The notes under the pieces were generated by a model that did not search any database, was not told where the DNA came from, and was given only the letters and a program-made list of their open reading frames with translations. The position numbers and the translations under genes are program-made. A DNA stretch of 64,000 bases from Alkalinema pantanalense (GTDB lineage: Bacteria; Cyanobacteriota; Cyanobacteriia; Leptolyngbyales; Leptolyngbyaceae), in contig NZ_JBLZFX010000005.1 of the NCBI RefSeq assembly GCF_050753345.1, forward strand, positions 62,001 to 126,000, in the 5' to 3' direction. This document shows, piece after piece, positions 44,071-53,021 of the stretch. Within the stretch, counting starts at the first letter, position 1. Each line of letters begins with the position of its first letter.

Positions 44071-44334
44071 TGCTACCCTTTCTGCTGTACTCCATCCCCG
44101 ATACTAGCCGCATCAAAATTGCGATCTCACCGCTACCTAACCCATCACAATCCATTGCAGCTCAATCTTCAACCTAGCCCGATCCAAGTCCCTCATCACC
44201 GCAACTCATCACAGTCTCAAGGCGTTTATATCGGAGATCTCATTAGATATATTTGAGTCCATCCCATAGACTTCATAAACTGGCAGATCATCAGTAAATT
44301 GTCGATGTCCGTTGCAACGTTCAGTGTGACGTAG

Positions 44335-44381
44335 ATGCTGTCAAATGCTGTCAAAAGTGGCATTGTAAAAGTGGCATTGTA
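44335..44381. repeat. Two adjacent exact tandem duplications
   Basis: ATGCTGTCAA is repeated at 44335-44344 and 44345-44354. Immediately after, AAAGTGGCATTGTA is repeated at 44354-44367 and 44368-44381. Confidence 0.85.
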
Positions 44382-44800
44382 TTAGTATTAAAGCGATCGC
44401 AACTTAGGCATATAGCAACGTTAGTAGTGCCCTAGATCCAGAGTTACCATCTGTTGGATTCTCATCATTCCTCAGATTTAAAGAAGTTTGAAAGACTCAC
44501 ACCCTAGACTTAAAGATCCCCTAGCAAGATCCCACCAAACTTTCGAGCCCCTCTAAAAAATAAGTATTCCTAATCCTTTAATAGTCAATCATAGTGACTA
44601 TTAATTACTTAAAATTCAGCTTCCTGATTATTTTTCAACTTTCCCAGGATGGCCTAAGCACCTCTATTCAAGGACTTGAGCGAAAAGTTACCCATGATTT
44701 AAGCCCTTAGGAAATCCCTAAGACTCGCTAAGAATCGGTCAGCCTTTTAGGATATGATTGATTCCGTCAATAGGTATTTACTAACAGAGGGCAAGACGCT

Positions 44801-45811
44801 GTGATTAGAGTCGCGATCAACGGCTTTGGACGCATTGGACGTAACTTTTTACGGTGCTGGGCAGGTCGGCAAAGTAGCAACTTTCAAATCGTGGGTCTAA
44901 ACGATACCTCCGATCCCCGGACGAATGCCCACTTGATTAAATATGACTCCATGTTGGGTCGGTTCAAGGGTGAAGTCAGCGCAGATGACAGCACCATCAC
45001 CGTAAATGGCAACGTTATTAAGTGCTACTCCGATCGCAACCCTGAAAACTTGCCCTGGAAGGATTGGGAAGTGGATTTGGTGATCGAGTCCACTGGGGTG
45101 TTCACCAGCAAAGAAGGTGCTTTGAAGCACGTTAAAGCAGGTGCCAAAAAAGTACTGATTACCGCTCCTGGTAAGAACGATGATGGCACCTTTGTGGTTG
45201 GCGTCAACGAAGGTGATTACGACCACGATCGTTGCCAAGTCATCAGTAACGCGAGCTGCACCACTAACTGCTTGGCTCCGATCGTCAAAGTGCTGCATGA
45301 GAACTTCGGGATCATCAAAGGCACCATGACGACGACCCACAGCTACACTGGGGATCAACGGATCCTAGATGCTAGCCACCGGGATTTGCGTCGGGCACGG
45401 GCTGCTGCGATCAACATCGTTCCCACTTCAACCGGGGCCGCCAAGGCAGTAGCTTTGGTCTATCCGGCAATGGCAGGTAAGCTGAACGGGATTGCACTGC
45501 GGGTTCCTACCCCCAACGTATCCGTGGTTGACTTAGTGGCTCAAATTGAAAAGAGCACGATCGCGGAAGAGGTCAATAGTGTTCTGAAAGCAGCTTCTGA
45601 AGGCGCAATGAAGGGCATCATCAAGTACTGCGACGAGCCTCTGGTCTCTTCTGACCACGCTGGAACCGATGAGTCTTCGATCGTTGACTCTGCATTGACC
45701 CTCGTAATGGGTGGCGACATGATTAAAGTCGTTGCTTGGTATGACAACGAGTGGGGTTACAGCCAACGGGTGGTGGATCTAGCAGAAGTCGTTGCCACCA
45801 AGTGGAAGTAG
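44801..45811 (+). CDS. gap2: Glyceraldehyde-3-phosphate dehydrogenase, Gap2 type
   Basis: A 336-residue GAPDH starting at GTG with GAGG about ten bases upstream. The active-site Cys is C153 in SNASCTTNC, and the His is in MTTTHSYTGDQ. After the Rossmann glycine motif INGFGRIGRNF comes GLNDTSDPRTNAH, which resembles the Gap2 class that uses NADPH in the Calvin cycle. The ending VVAWYDNEWGYSQRVVDLAE is typical. It is monocistronic, with its own hairpin terminator. Confidence 0.95.
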   Translation: MIRVAINGFGRIGRNFLRCWAGRQSSNFQIVGLNDTSDPRTNAHLIKYDSMLGRFKGEVSADDSTITVNGNVIKCYSDRNPENLPWKDWEVDLVIESTGVFTSKEGALKHVKAGAKKVLITAPGKNDDGTFVVGVNEGDYDHDRCQVISNASCTTNCLAPIVKVLHENFGIIKGTMTTTHSYTGDQRILDASHRDLRRARAAAINIVPTSTGAAKAVALVYPAMAGKLNGIALRVPTPNVSVVDLVAQIEKSTIAEEVNSVLKAASEGAMKGIIKYCDEPLVSSDHAGTDESSIVDSALTLVMGGDMIKVVAWYDNEWGYSQRVVDLAEVVATKWK

Positions 45812-45927
45812 ATTTCTACCCAGTGGAAGTAGGTTGATCAGTCAACGCTCAGACATAGCAAAATTCTGATCGATCGTTTTTAGTTGAAACAGGGTTCTTT
45901 GTTAGATAACTGTAAATAGCTGCAAGT

Positions 45928-45962
45928 AAAGGTGGATTCTTAGGGAATTCACCTTTGTTGTT
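45928..45962 (+). terminator. Hairpin terminator after gap2
   Basis: AAAGGTGGATTC (45928-45939) pairs with GAATTCACCTTT (45945-45956) with a single G-T pair, followed by a T-rich GTTGTTT. The stem overlaps the 14-bp duplication described next. Confidence 0.7.
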
Positions 45963-45981
45963 TATGGTTTGTTGTTTATGG
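45954..45981. repeat. 14-bp perfect tandem duplication beside the thiL stop
   Basis: TTTGTTGTTTATGG occurs exactly at 45954-45967 and 45968-45981. The thiL stop codon (minus strand) begins two bases later. Confidence 0.9.
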
Positions 45982-45982
45982 T

Positions 45983-47017
45983 TCATTTGAAATGTTGAAA
46001 TCCTGCCACCGAACCCATCGATCGCATTGTTCCTGCAACCTCCACAACAAGTTGGGTTGGATCTGCGATGACTTGACCAATCACTTGTGCTGTAGAGGAA
46101 GCACAGTCAAGCAGTTGGGTCACATTCTCAGGTGAAAGACACAGGACTAATTCAAAATCCTCTCCACCATAAAGCGCCCAGTCAATAGATTGGGGATGGT
46201 CTTGCAGTGCAGGATAAATGGGAAGGGAATCAATTCGAGCCCCCACTCCACTGGCCCGACAAATTTGAACGATCGCATCAGCTAGCCCATCACTGGAATC
46301 CATCCCCGCCACTCGATCGCGCTGGGCGGCTTGCTGGCCAATGGCTAATTGCGGAATAGGGTATTGATGGGCTCGGATCAAGGTTCGTCGATCGGTCTCA
46401 GAAAGTTCGCGCCAATCTGAAGCTGGGGAACCAGTCCCTTGGATATTGGTACTCAGCAATAATTCCAATCCAGCACGGGATAAGCCATGGTACCCCGTTA
46501 TCACGATCGCATCTCCGGGTTGTGCCTGATCTCGACGGATGGCATGGACTTGATCTAATTCACCAAATGCGGTGATCGAGATGGTTCGCACGGACGATCG
46601 CACCAAATCACCGCCAATAATCTCTCCCCCAAAGGTTCGCAAGCAGTCTGCCATCCCTTGGTAGAGCGCTTCTACCCAAGCAACAGAGGTCTGTGGTGGT
46701 AATCCAAGACCCACCGTAAGCCCGATTGGTCTTGCCCCCATGGCTGCCAAATCCGAAAGATTTGCGGCCACAGCTCGCCACCCGACACTATGGGGCGGCG
46801 TGGTGCAATCACTAAAGTGCACCCCATCCACTAACACATCTGTTGTAATCACTAGGGAATCCCGATCGGGTCGGGGAATCACCGCTGCATCATCCCCAAT
46901 AACTCCGATCGGACAGAATTGCTGAATCATGAGCAGTAATCCCTGTTCTCCAAGGTCACTGACCAATTTTTCCCCAGATCTTTTATCCATCGCGGTGGCA
47001 GCAAAACTCATGGTCAC
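45983..47017 (-). CDS. thiL: Thiamine-monophosphate kinase
   Basis: A 344-residue member of the PurM/ThiL fold that phosphorylates thiamine phosphate to the cofactor thiamine diphosphate. Landmarks are IGDDAAVIP near residue 40, SDLAAMGARPIGLTVGL, GGEIIGGDLVRS, and AGMDSSDGLADAIVQ. A conserved YGGEDFELVL motif is near the C-terminus. It converges on gap2. Confidence 0.93.
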   Translation of the reverse strand: MTMSFAATAMDKRSGEKLVSDLGEQGLLLMIQQFCPIGVIGDDAAVIPRPDRDSLVITTDVLVDGVHFSDCTTPPHSVGWRAVAANLSDLAAMGARPIGLTVGLGLPPQTSVAWVEALYQGMADCLRTFGGEIIGGDLVRSSVRTISITAFGELDQVHAIRRDQAQPGDAIVITGYHGLSRAGLELLLSTNIQGTGSPASDWRELSETDRRTLIRAHQYPIPQLAIGQQAAQRDRVAGMDSSDGLADAIVQICRASGVGARIDSLPIYPALQDHPQSIDWALYGGEDFELVLCLSPENVTQLLDCASSTAQVIGQVIADPTQLVVEVAGTMRSMGSVAGFQHFK

Positions 47018-47145
47018 ACGGCTCGTTACGATTAGGGATTTGCAAAGAAATAATATCCCCTCTTCATTCCCCTACCCTCCTACCCTTTTACGCTCCTACC
47101 CCTACCCAATTGGGATTTTATTGATGCGCTGTTCCCTTACCCATC

Positions 47146-47175
47146 AAAAAGCTGGATAAGATTGACTTATCCAGC
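47146..47175 (-). terminator. Intrinsic terminator of the cyclophilin gene
   Basis: GCTGGATAAG (47151-47160) pairs perfectly with CTTATCCAGC (47166-47175). Read on the minus strand, the stem is followed by TTTTT (47146-47150), giving a classic terminator downstream of the 47215-48303 gene. Confidence 0.88.
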
Positions 47176-47214
47176 CTAGCTTAAAAAATAACGAATCAAA
47201 ATCTTAGTGGTTTT

Positions 47215-48303
47215 CTAAGCTTTGGGTTGCACCAAATTTTCTGCACCGCTGACGACCTTGGCAGAGAGGATTTTATCGGTGCCTGCCTTCAATGTCCGCA
47301 GAATATCATTGCCTTCAACCACATAGCCAAAAATGGCATAGCGACCATCCAATAAGTTAATCCCCGCTGGCGTGAGTTCGGGCTCAAATAGGAAGAAGAA
47401 GAACTGGGAAGAGCCACCGTTAGGATCTTCATCCGATCGAGCCAGTGCCATCGCGCCATAGGCCGAAAAGGGTAACACCGGCTGATCCAAGGGGCGACCT
47501 GCGTCTTCTAAGGTAATTCCATAGGTCGGTTCCTTATCGCCCTTAGCAAGAACTTCTAGGGGAATGGCACGATATTGCTTGGTTTTGGGATCAACAAACC
47601 CAACTTCTGGGCCTTCGGGATCCCCAACCTGCAGGATATAGAAATCCTCCGATCGGGTAAACGGCAGGTTGTTATAGAACCCGCGCTGCACCAGATCCAC
47701 AAAATTTCCCGCCGTCACGGGTGCACTGTAGCCATCAACAACCGCCGTTACATCCCCTTGGGTCGTTTTAATTACAACCGTTGCCCGTCCCTTCAACTGA
47801 GGCAGATGACTATAGTCTTCAGGCACCTCAAAGGGATAGCTCTGCACCATCAACTCTTCTAGACGGCCAATTTTATCGAGCAAACTCGCGCGTTGATCCA
47901 ATGTCGCCTGCCGATCCTTGGCCTCTAGCCCGGTTTGCATTTGACCAATCTCCGCCTGAATTTCCCCTAGCAACGCTTCGGCTTGGGGCTTACGATCGTC
48001 GGGTACTGAACTGAGCAAGACCGCCTGTTTATTCGCCACTACGCGCTCTGCTCGGTTCAGATCTGCGACTACAGCCCCCCAACGTCGATTAGCTCGCAAT
48101 TGCTGGGAAACATCCTCGATCGCTGCTTGCAGCTTCCGCACCTCGGGACTTTCAATGGGAAGTGCATAACGCAGCAATGCTTTTGGATCCGTAATCGCAT
48201 TCCCTTGGGGCAGTGCTTGGACGCTGGATAACCAACAACTCCAGGCTAAGCAAGCCAGTGCCAGAACCACAGTCTGACGCTTAAAACGATTCCAAAAAGA
48301 CAT
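47215..48303 (-). CDS. Lumenal cyclophilin-type peptidyl-prolyl isomerase, CYP38/TLP40-like
   Basis: A 362-residue protein with an N-terminal signal peptide (about 10-30) and a helical domain (about 40-160) like the PsbQ-like half of plant CYP38/TLP40. A C-terminal cyclophilin domain follows (about 170-355, with YGAMALARSDEDPNGGSSQF). Plant CYP38 helps photosystem II assembly in the thylakoid lumen. The cyanobacterial homologue is likely lumenal or periplasmic too. Several canonical cyclophilin active-site residues are changed, so isomerase activity may be weak. Confidence 0.85.
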   Translation of the reverse strand: MSFWNRFKRQTVVLALACLAWSCWLSSVQALPQGNAITDPKALLRYALPIESPEVRKLQAAIEDVSQQLRANRRWGAVVADLNRAERVVANKQAVLLSSVPDDRKPQAEALLGEIQAEIGQMQTGLEAKDRQATLDQRASLLDKIGRLEELMVQSYPFEVPEDYSHLPQLKGRATVVIKTTQGDVTAVVDGYSAPVTAGNFVDLVQRGFYNNLPFTRSEDFYILQVGDPEGPEVGFVDPKTKQYRAIPLEVLAKGDKEPTYGITLEDAGRPLDQPVLPFSAYGAMALARSDEDPNGGSSQFFFFLFEPELTPAGINLLDGRYAIFGYVVEGNDILRTLKAGTDKILSAKVVSGAENLVQPKA

Positions 48304-48562
48304 AATTAGCTCATCGATCGCGCGATTTCAATCCTTGTGTTGATTGTGCCACAGTGGGGATTCCTCAAACCGAGCAAATTGAACCCTGATCGAGGAATGA
48401 AGAGCGATCGCGACTGCTCGTTTTGTTGATTTTCACTGCATTCCCAGTCTTCAAGTCCATTTCTTCCTAGAAAATCCCTGCATAAGAAAAGTCACATACA
48501 GAACGTCACGCGCAACGGTACAATAAGTTGCCGAATGTTTTGCTGAATGTATTTAGTTACCC

Positions 48563-49123
48563 ATGATCTCCAGTAATGATTTTCGCCCCGGTGTCAGCAT
48601 TGAGCTTGATGGTGCGGTCTGGCGCGTCGTTGAGTTTCTCCATGTCAAACCTGGCAAAGGTGCCGCTTTTGTTCGAACTAAGCTGAAAAACGTTCAAACC
48701 GGGGGTGTGGTTGAACGAACTTTCCGCGCTGGAGAAACGGTACCACAGGCCACACTGGAAAAAAGTACCATGCAGCATACCTATAAGGACGGCGATGAAT
48801 ACGTCTTTATGGATATGGAGACCTACGACGAAGGTCGCTTGACCGCAGCACAAATCGGCGATCGGGTGAAGTATCTCAAAGAAGGCATGGAAGTGGATGT
48901 CGTCAAATGGGGCGACAAAGTCATGGAAGTAGAACTGCCTAACTCCGTTGTTCTAGAAGTGATTGAAGCAGACCCCGGCGTCAAAGGCGATACGGCAACG
49001 GGTGGAACGAAACCCGCCAAGGTCGAAACAGGAGCGACGGTGATGGTGCCGTTGTTTATCTCCGTGGGCGAAAAGATTCGGGTTGATACCCGTGATGATA
49101 AGTATCTAGGTCGTGAGAACTAG
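48563..49123 (+). CDS. efp: Elongation factor P
   Basis: A 186-residue EF-P that relieves ribosome stalling at polyproline. The tip-loop Lys is K32 in VKPGKGAAFVRTKL. All three domains are present, with LFISVGEKIRVDTRD near the end. accB starts 93 bases downstream on the same strand, a pairing found in many cyanobacteria. Confidence 0.96.
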   Translation: MISSNDFRPGVSIELDGAVWRVVEFLHVKPGKGAAFVRTKLKNVQTGGVVERTFRAGETVPQATLEKSTMQHTYKDGDEYVFMDMETYDEGRLTAAQIGDRVKYLKEGMEVDVVKWGDKVMEVELPNSVVLEVIEADPGVKGDTATGGTKPAKVETGATVMVPLFISVGEKIRVDTRDDKYLGREN

Positions 49124-49216
49124 TAGGTCATCGCATCATTATCATCACAATTGAGGACGGATAGTTTCCCGATCGGGAGCTATTGGGATGTTTATTTGAG
49201 GGAGCAAGATTAAGCC

Positions 49217-49708
49217 GTGGCACTGAACTTCAACGACCTTCGTGATTTACTCCTAGCCTTAAATCAAACGGACATCGCGGAGTTGACGTTAAAGAGTGAG
49301 GAGTTTGAACTCACTGTGCGGCGGGGCACAGCAGCCGAAGCCATGCCTGTAGCACGGGTTGAGGTTCCCGTTTTACATCAACCTGTGATCGCTGTTGATA
49401 CGGCCATGCCCGCTGCTGTTGCTCCCCCAGTCACCCCTGCGGCTCCGCCCCACACCGCAGACCAACGGTGGATCGAGATTAAGTCGCCAATGGTTGGAAC
49501 CTTCTACCGTGCCCCTGGCCCCGATGAACATCCCTTTGTCGAAATCGGCGATCGGATACGCTCCGGCCAGACTGTCTGCATCATTGAAGCAATGAAGTTG
49601 ATGAATGAAATCGAAGCTGAGATTTCGGGTGAAGTCGTCGAAATTCTAGTGCAAAACGCTCAGCCAGTAGAGTTTGGTCAAGTGCTTATGCGAATCAACC
49701 CTGCTTAA
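49217..49708 (+). CDS. accB: Biotin carboxyl carrier protein of acetyl-CoA carboxylase
   Basis: A 163-residue BCCP starting at GTG with GGGAG upstream. An N-terminal helical part is followed by a Pro/Ala-rich linker (about 47-80) and the biotinyl domain, with biotin site K127 in IIEAMKLMNEIEAEI. It carries carboxyl groups between biotin carboxylase and carboxyltransferase to make malonyl-CoA for fatty acids. It is probably cotranscribed with efp. Confidence 0.96.
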   Translation: MALNFNDLRDLLLALNQTDIAELTLKSEEFELTVRRGTAAEAMPVARVEVPVLHQPVIAVDTAMPAAVAPPVTPAAPPHTADQRWIEIKSPMVGTFYRAPGPDEHPFVEIGDRIRSGQTVCIIEAMKLMNEIEAEISGEVVEILVQNAQPVEFGQVLMRINPA

Positions 49709-49734
49709 GAAATAGCTTTATTGTTATCAAAATG

Positions 49735-49771
49735 GTTATCAAGGATTTTTTCTTCGAAAATTCTTGATAAC
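49735..49771 (+). terminator. Hairpin downstream of accB
   Basis: GTTATCAAGGATTTT and AAAATTCTTGATAAC pair almost perfectly around TTCTTCG. There is no clear T-run after it, so terminator activity is likely but unproven. Confidence 0.5.
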
Positions 49772-49923
49772 TTCCTAGCTAATCGCAAGCGACCCATCAT
49801 CCCAAGCTGGCGATCGCGCCCTAGTTTTAGATTGCTTTGATAACTCTATTGCTATACGACGAAATATCAGCATAAGATGTGGGGATCATTGCTACTTCGT
49901 TATTTGGTTTTCTTGTCGTCCCT

Positions 49924-50286
49924 ATGGAACCAGTAGCATCTGTCCCCCAGGAAGTTGTTCAACAGGTCGCTGACTACTTTAGTGTGTTAGGCGAACCGAT
50001 GCGCTTGCGAATTTTAAATTTACTGCGTGATGGCGAGAAATGTGTGCAGGATTTGGTCGAAGCAACTGAAACCAGCCAAGCCAATGTCTCTAAGCACCTC
50101 AAGGTGATGCTGCAAGCGGGAATTTTGACTCGGCGCAGCCAAGGAACCCTAGCCTATTACAGTGTGGCGGATGAGTTGATTTTCGAGTTGTGTAATCTCG
50201 TCTGCGATCGCATTGCTACCCGCATCGAACAGCAGGCTCAGCATTTCCGATCCTTCAGCCTTGCCAGTAAACCTAACGGCCCCTAG
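49924..50286 (+). CDS. ArsR-family winged-helix regulator
   Basis: A 120-residue protein from the ATG at 49924 (a GTG at 49879 would add 15 residues). The core is DYFSVLGEPMRLRILNLLRD, then EKCVQDLVEATETSQANVSK, HLKVMLQAGIL and a beta-wing. The Cys in EKCVQDL matches the position of the metal-binding Cys of the ArsR/SmtB ELCV motif, and two further Cys lie in ELCNLVCDR. The inducer could be a metal or redox signal. No metal-transport gene is next to it, and it converges on the YdcF-like gene. Confidence 0.8.
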   Translation: MEPVASVPQEVVQQVADYFSVLGEPMRLRILNLLRDGEKCVQDLVEATETSQANVSKHLKVMLQAGILTRRSQGTLAYYSVADELIFELCNLVCDRIATRIEQQAQHFRSFSLASKPNGP

Positions 50287-50325
50287 CAATCTCCTGATTC
50301 GTCACTGAGTCAGTAAGTTGCTGAC

Positions 50326-50937
50326 CTACTTGTTCGTAGCCTTGAGATCTGCTCCCGTATAGCCTGTGGTCACCCACAACACAGCACGCCCCCCATCCCG
50401 AATCGTCTTTGCCATTGACTCTTCTGGCTTGGGCGGCACAGACTCAATCTTCACTGGATGGAAGATAATCCCTCGACTCCCCAACACAATTTCACCAATC
50501 AAGCTGGCGCGGCGCATGTGGTAATCCGAGGTTACTAAATAAATGTTTCGAATGCCTTTGGCTTGTAGTTCATCGGCAAGGGTGGTGAAATTGGTCAAGG
50601 TATCCACCGCTCGATAGTCTAAATGCACCCGATCGAGGTTGACACCAGCATCCCCAAAGACCCACTCCGCATATTCCCGAGGTGCACCAGAAGAGATCCA
50701 AATGGGAAGTTGAGGATGTTCCTGGGCGAATTTGGCCGCAAATTTCTCCCGACTTGGCTCGCCGCCCAACACCAAGACTGCTTGAGGTTGGGTAAACCAG
50801 ATCTGAACTTGACGATACCCCAGCCCTACCAGAATGGGCAGAAACAAAACCCACCAAGGGAACCTCAGCTTGGCCCGCTTAGCAGCGCGCCGCTGTAGCT
50901 GCCGCCGATTGAACACCAATGAGCCCCGTCCACCCAT
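50326..50937 (-). CDS. YdcF/SanA-like (DUF218) membrane protein
   Basis: A 203-residue protein with one N-terminal transmembrane segment (about 25-42) and a DUF218 domain: AVLVLGGEPSREKFAAKFAQ, PIWISSGAPREYAEW, the DTLTNFTTLADEL segment, and LVTSDYHMRRASLI. Proteins of this family act at the cell envelope, and some affect envelope barrier function. The exact reaction is unknown. Confidence 0.82.
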   Translation of the reverse strand: MGGRGSLVFNRRQLQRRAAKRAKLRFPWWVLFLPILVGLGYRQVQIWFTQPQAVLVLGGEPSREKFAAKFAQEHPQLPIWISSGAPREYAEWVFGDAGVNLDRVHLDYRAVDTLTNFTTLADELQAKGIRNIYLVTSDYHMRRASLIGEIVLGSRGIIFHPVKIESVPPKPEESMAKTIRDGGRAVLWVTTGYTGADLKATNK

Positions 50938-51015
50938 GACTTACTCGCTATGAATTTTGCGTAATGACGCTAGAAATTTCCCAAGGATTCCCCTGGAAAT
51001 TCTACACCTCCAGGA

Positions 51016-51900
51016 TTAGCGAGGAGATTTTTCCTCTGCTTGGGCCGATCGCCCCTGAGATAAAGCCGCTTTCATACGAGGAAGTTCCAGAAATGCTTGA
51101 GTATCAGCAATCAACCGATCACCCCAAAGATTTTCCTTAAGGAAATCAATATTGCCATAACGGTTATCCAACTTGATGGCCGCCTCACCCAACTTAATGC
51201 CTTGTTCTTTATCACCCTTTTGATAGGTGGCCACAGCGAGGGCAAGCTTGGGTTCTGCGCCATTGCTATCCGTTGCAGCAGCGACAGAAATTTTCCAGAG
51301 CCGAATCGCTTCGTTGATGTCTCCGGTCTCGTACTTGATCAGTCCAATGTTGTTGAGGGGATACCAGAACTTCTTGTCCTGAGCATAGGCTTTTTCATAA
51401 GTGGCGATCGCATCTGTCTTTTTACCAGACATTAAATACGCATTCCCCAGATCAAACAGCGCTCCGGGAACATTGGGCTTGATCGCAAGCCCCGATTGTA
51501 GCGATTCGATCGCCTTGGGATAGTCTTTCTTTTGGAAATAGGCATTGCCTAAGCGGAACCAAATAGCTGACTCTTTAGGCTCTAACGCTTTTGCCTTCTG
51601 CAATGCCGCAATGCTTAAATCCGTCTTGTTGTCTGCCAGATATAACCCACCCAGCACTGACCAAGCATCTGGATTTTTAGGAATCAATTGAGTTGCTAAT
51701 TTAGCGCGAGTAATCGCCAAGTCAAACTGCTGTAACTGTGCCAGTTGGATTGATTCTCCCAACAGGTCGTTCCCTTCGCGTTCCAGTTGCCGATCGTCCA
51801 AATTAGGCAAATGGGGCACAAGGTAGGCGATCGCAGGTCGCTTAGCAATGCCGGAGTTCAGCAACAGGATGGTAAAGAGAAGCGCAATCCGTTTATACAC
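51016..51900 (-). CDS. Exported tetratricopeptide-repeat protein
   Basis: A 294-residue protein with an N-terminal signal peptide (about 1-24) and about five TPRs from residue 40 to 250. For example, AWSVLGGLYLADNKTDLSIA is followed by AIWFRLGNAYFQKKDYPKAI and LFDLGNAYLMSGKKTDAIAT. TPRs mediate protein binding. It probably works in the periplasm, lumen or membrane, with unknown partners. Confidence 0.85.
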   Translation of the reverse strand: MYKRIALLFTILLLNSGIAKRPAIAYLVPHLPNLDDRQLEREGNDLLGESIQLAQLQQFDLAITRAKLATQLIPKNPDAWSVLGGLYLADNKTDLSIAALQKAKALEPKESAIWFRLGNAYFQKKDYPKAIESLQSGLAIKPNVPGALFDLGNAYLMSGKKTDAIATYEKAYAQDKKFWYPLNNIGLIKYETGDINEAIRLWKISVAAATDSNGAEPKLALAVATYQKGDKEQGIKLGEAAIKLDNRYGNIDFLKENLWGDRLIADTQAFLELPRMKAALSQGRSAQAEEKSPR

Positions 51901-52137
51901 AGTGGTTTAACAGGTTGAGTTTAACAGGAGACTTTAGGGAAGGTTCTGCAATCTGACACCGTTAGCTTAATCGATCAAGGCGGCCTTAGGGCAGCCAATT
52001 CGAAAATTTTTTGGTGCATCACTTGCAGAAAATTTGATCTATGCTATTAAGCTTTGGGGACTTCAGTCCAGTATAAAACCTTCCCTCTGTACTGGGAGGG
52101 ACTTGTTTTCTTCCAATCGCTGCTTCCAATTGCCTCT

Positions 52138-52866
52138 ATGGATCCTTACTTTAAAGTTGAAGTTCTCTCCCAAACTCCCCAGCCGCAACGGACAATCTAT
52201 GCGGCGATGCACCAAGATTATGCCGAGGGGTTTGTTTGGGATGAGCGAGATCGCTTCCCCGATGAGCCCAAAGCCGGAGAAGTCGTCATTCGTAATCTGC
52301 TGGCAGGTAACCGAGGGCACTTTGGGCCGATCGAGCATCCCCAAATCGTGCTGAATTGTGGTTGGTTTCCTCATAGCGTTATGCAGCAGGCGAGAACCCA
52401 CCGCGTTTCCGTCAGCTTCGATGTGCAGTCAGGACGATACACTGGGCAACGCATTCTCGATGTGGTTGATGGCAGGCGGGAGCTGGAAGAAGTGTTTTAC
52501 CTACGCCCCGTCGGGTTCTACACCGATCGCCAGGGTGCAAAATATGAGTACACTGCTACGGCTCGACAGGCCGATCGGGACTGGTGTGAGAAACTCGCCC
52601 AGCACTACGCCCAGAAAATTCGAGTCGAAGGCTATGCCGAGGAACATGCGCGGGATCTGATCCCCTACGCAATTCGGCAGCATTTTGTGGTTAGCTTTAA
52701 CTGCCGTAGTTTGATGCACTTTTTAGATTTACGGGCAAAGAATGACGCGCAATTGGAGATTATTCAACTTTGTGAGCTAATTTGGCCCCATTTTGAAGCT
52801 TGGGCCCCTGCGATCGCGGAGTGGTATCACAAAAACCGCTGGGGCAAAGCCAGACTATCTCCCTAA
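52138..52866 (+). CDS. thyX: FAD-dependent thymidylate synthase
   Basis: A 242-residue ThyX that makes dTMP from dUMP using FAD, methylene-THF and NADPH. The ThyX motif is visible at residues 86-101 as RTHRVSVSFDVQSGRY. The ATG at 52138 gives the usual N-terminus, and upstream in-frame codons add unrelated residues. It stands alone after an intergenic stretch of about 240 bases. Confidence 0.94.
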   Translation: MDPYFKVEVLSQTPQPQRTIYAAMHQDYAEGFVWDERDRFPDEPKAGEVVIRNLLAGNRGHFGPIEHPQIVLNCGWFPHSVMQQARTHRVSVSFDVQSGRYTGQRILDVVDGRRELEEVFYLRPVGFYTDRQGAKYEYTATARQADRDWCEKLAQHYAQKIRVEGYAEEHARDLIPYAIRQHFVVSFNCRSLMHFLDLRAKNDAQLEIIQLCELIWPHFEAWAPAIAEWYHKNRWGKARLSP

Positions 52867-53021
52867 GGGAATCGCATCTACAGAAATCCCACTACAATCG
52901 CAAGAGGGCAAGGGAGTGGATGGGTGATCAATATCAATGCGCGATCGGCAATTTCAGTCGGTAAAATGCTCTAGACAAAATCGATGGCAAAATCATCGGT
53001 GGCAAAAACGGTGGGAGAGGA

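Larger units (their letters stand above)
43680..44800. other. Long gene-free region between murC and gap2
   Basis: About 1.1 kb without a gene I can support. It holds the murC promoter at its left end, a half copy of the MITE-like element (44013-44070), two tandem duplications (44335-44381), and an AT-rich segment before gap2. A TTG-initiated minus-strand frame at 43689-43982 ends just before murC but has an unconvincing C-terminus. Confidence 0.5.
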
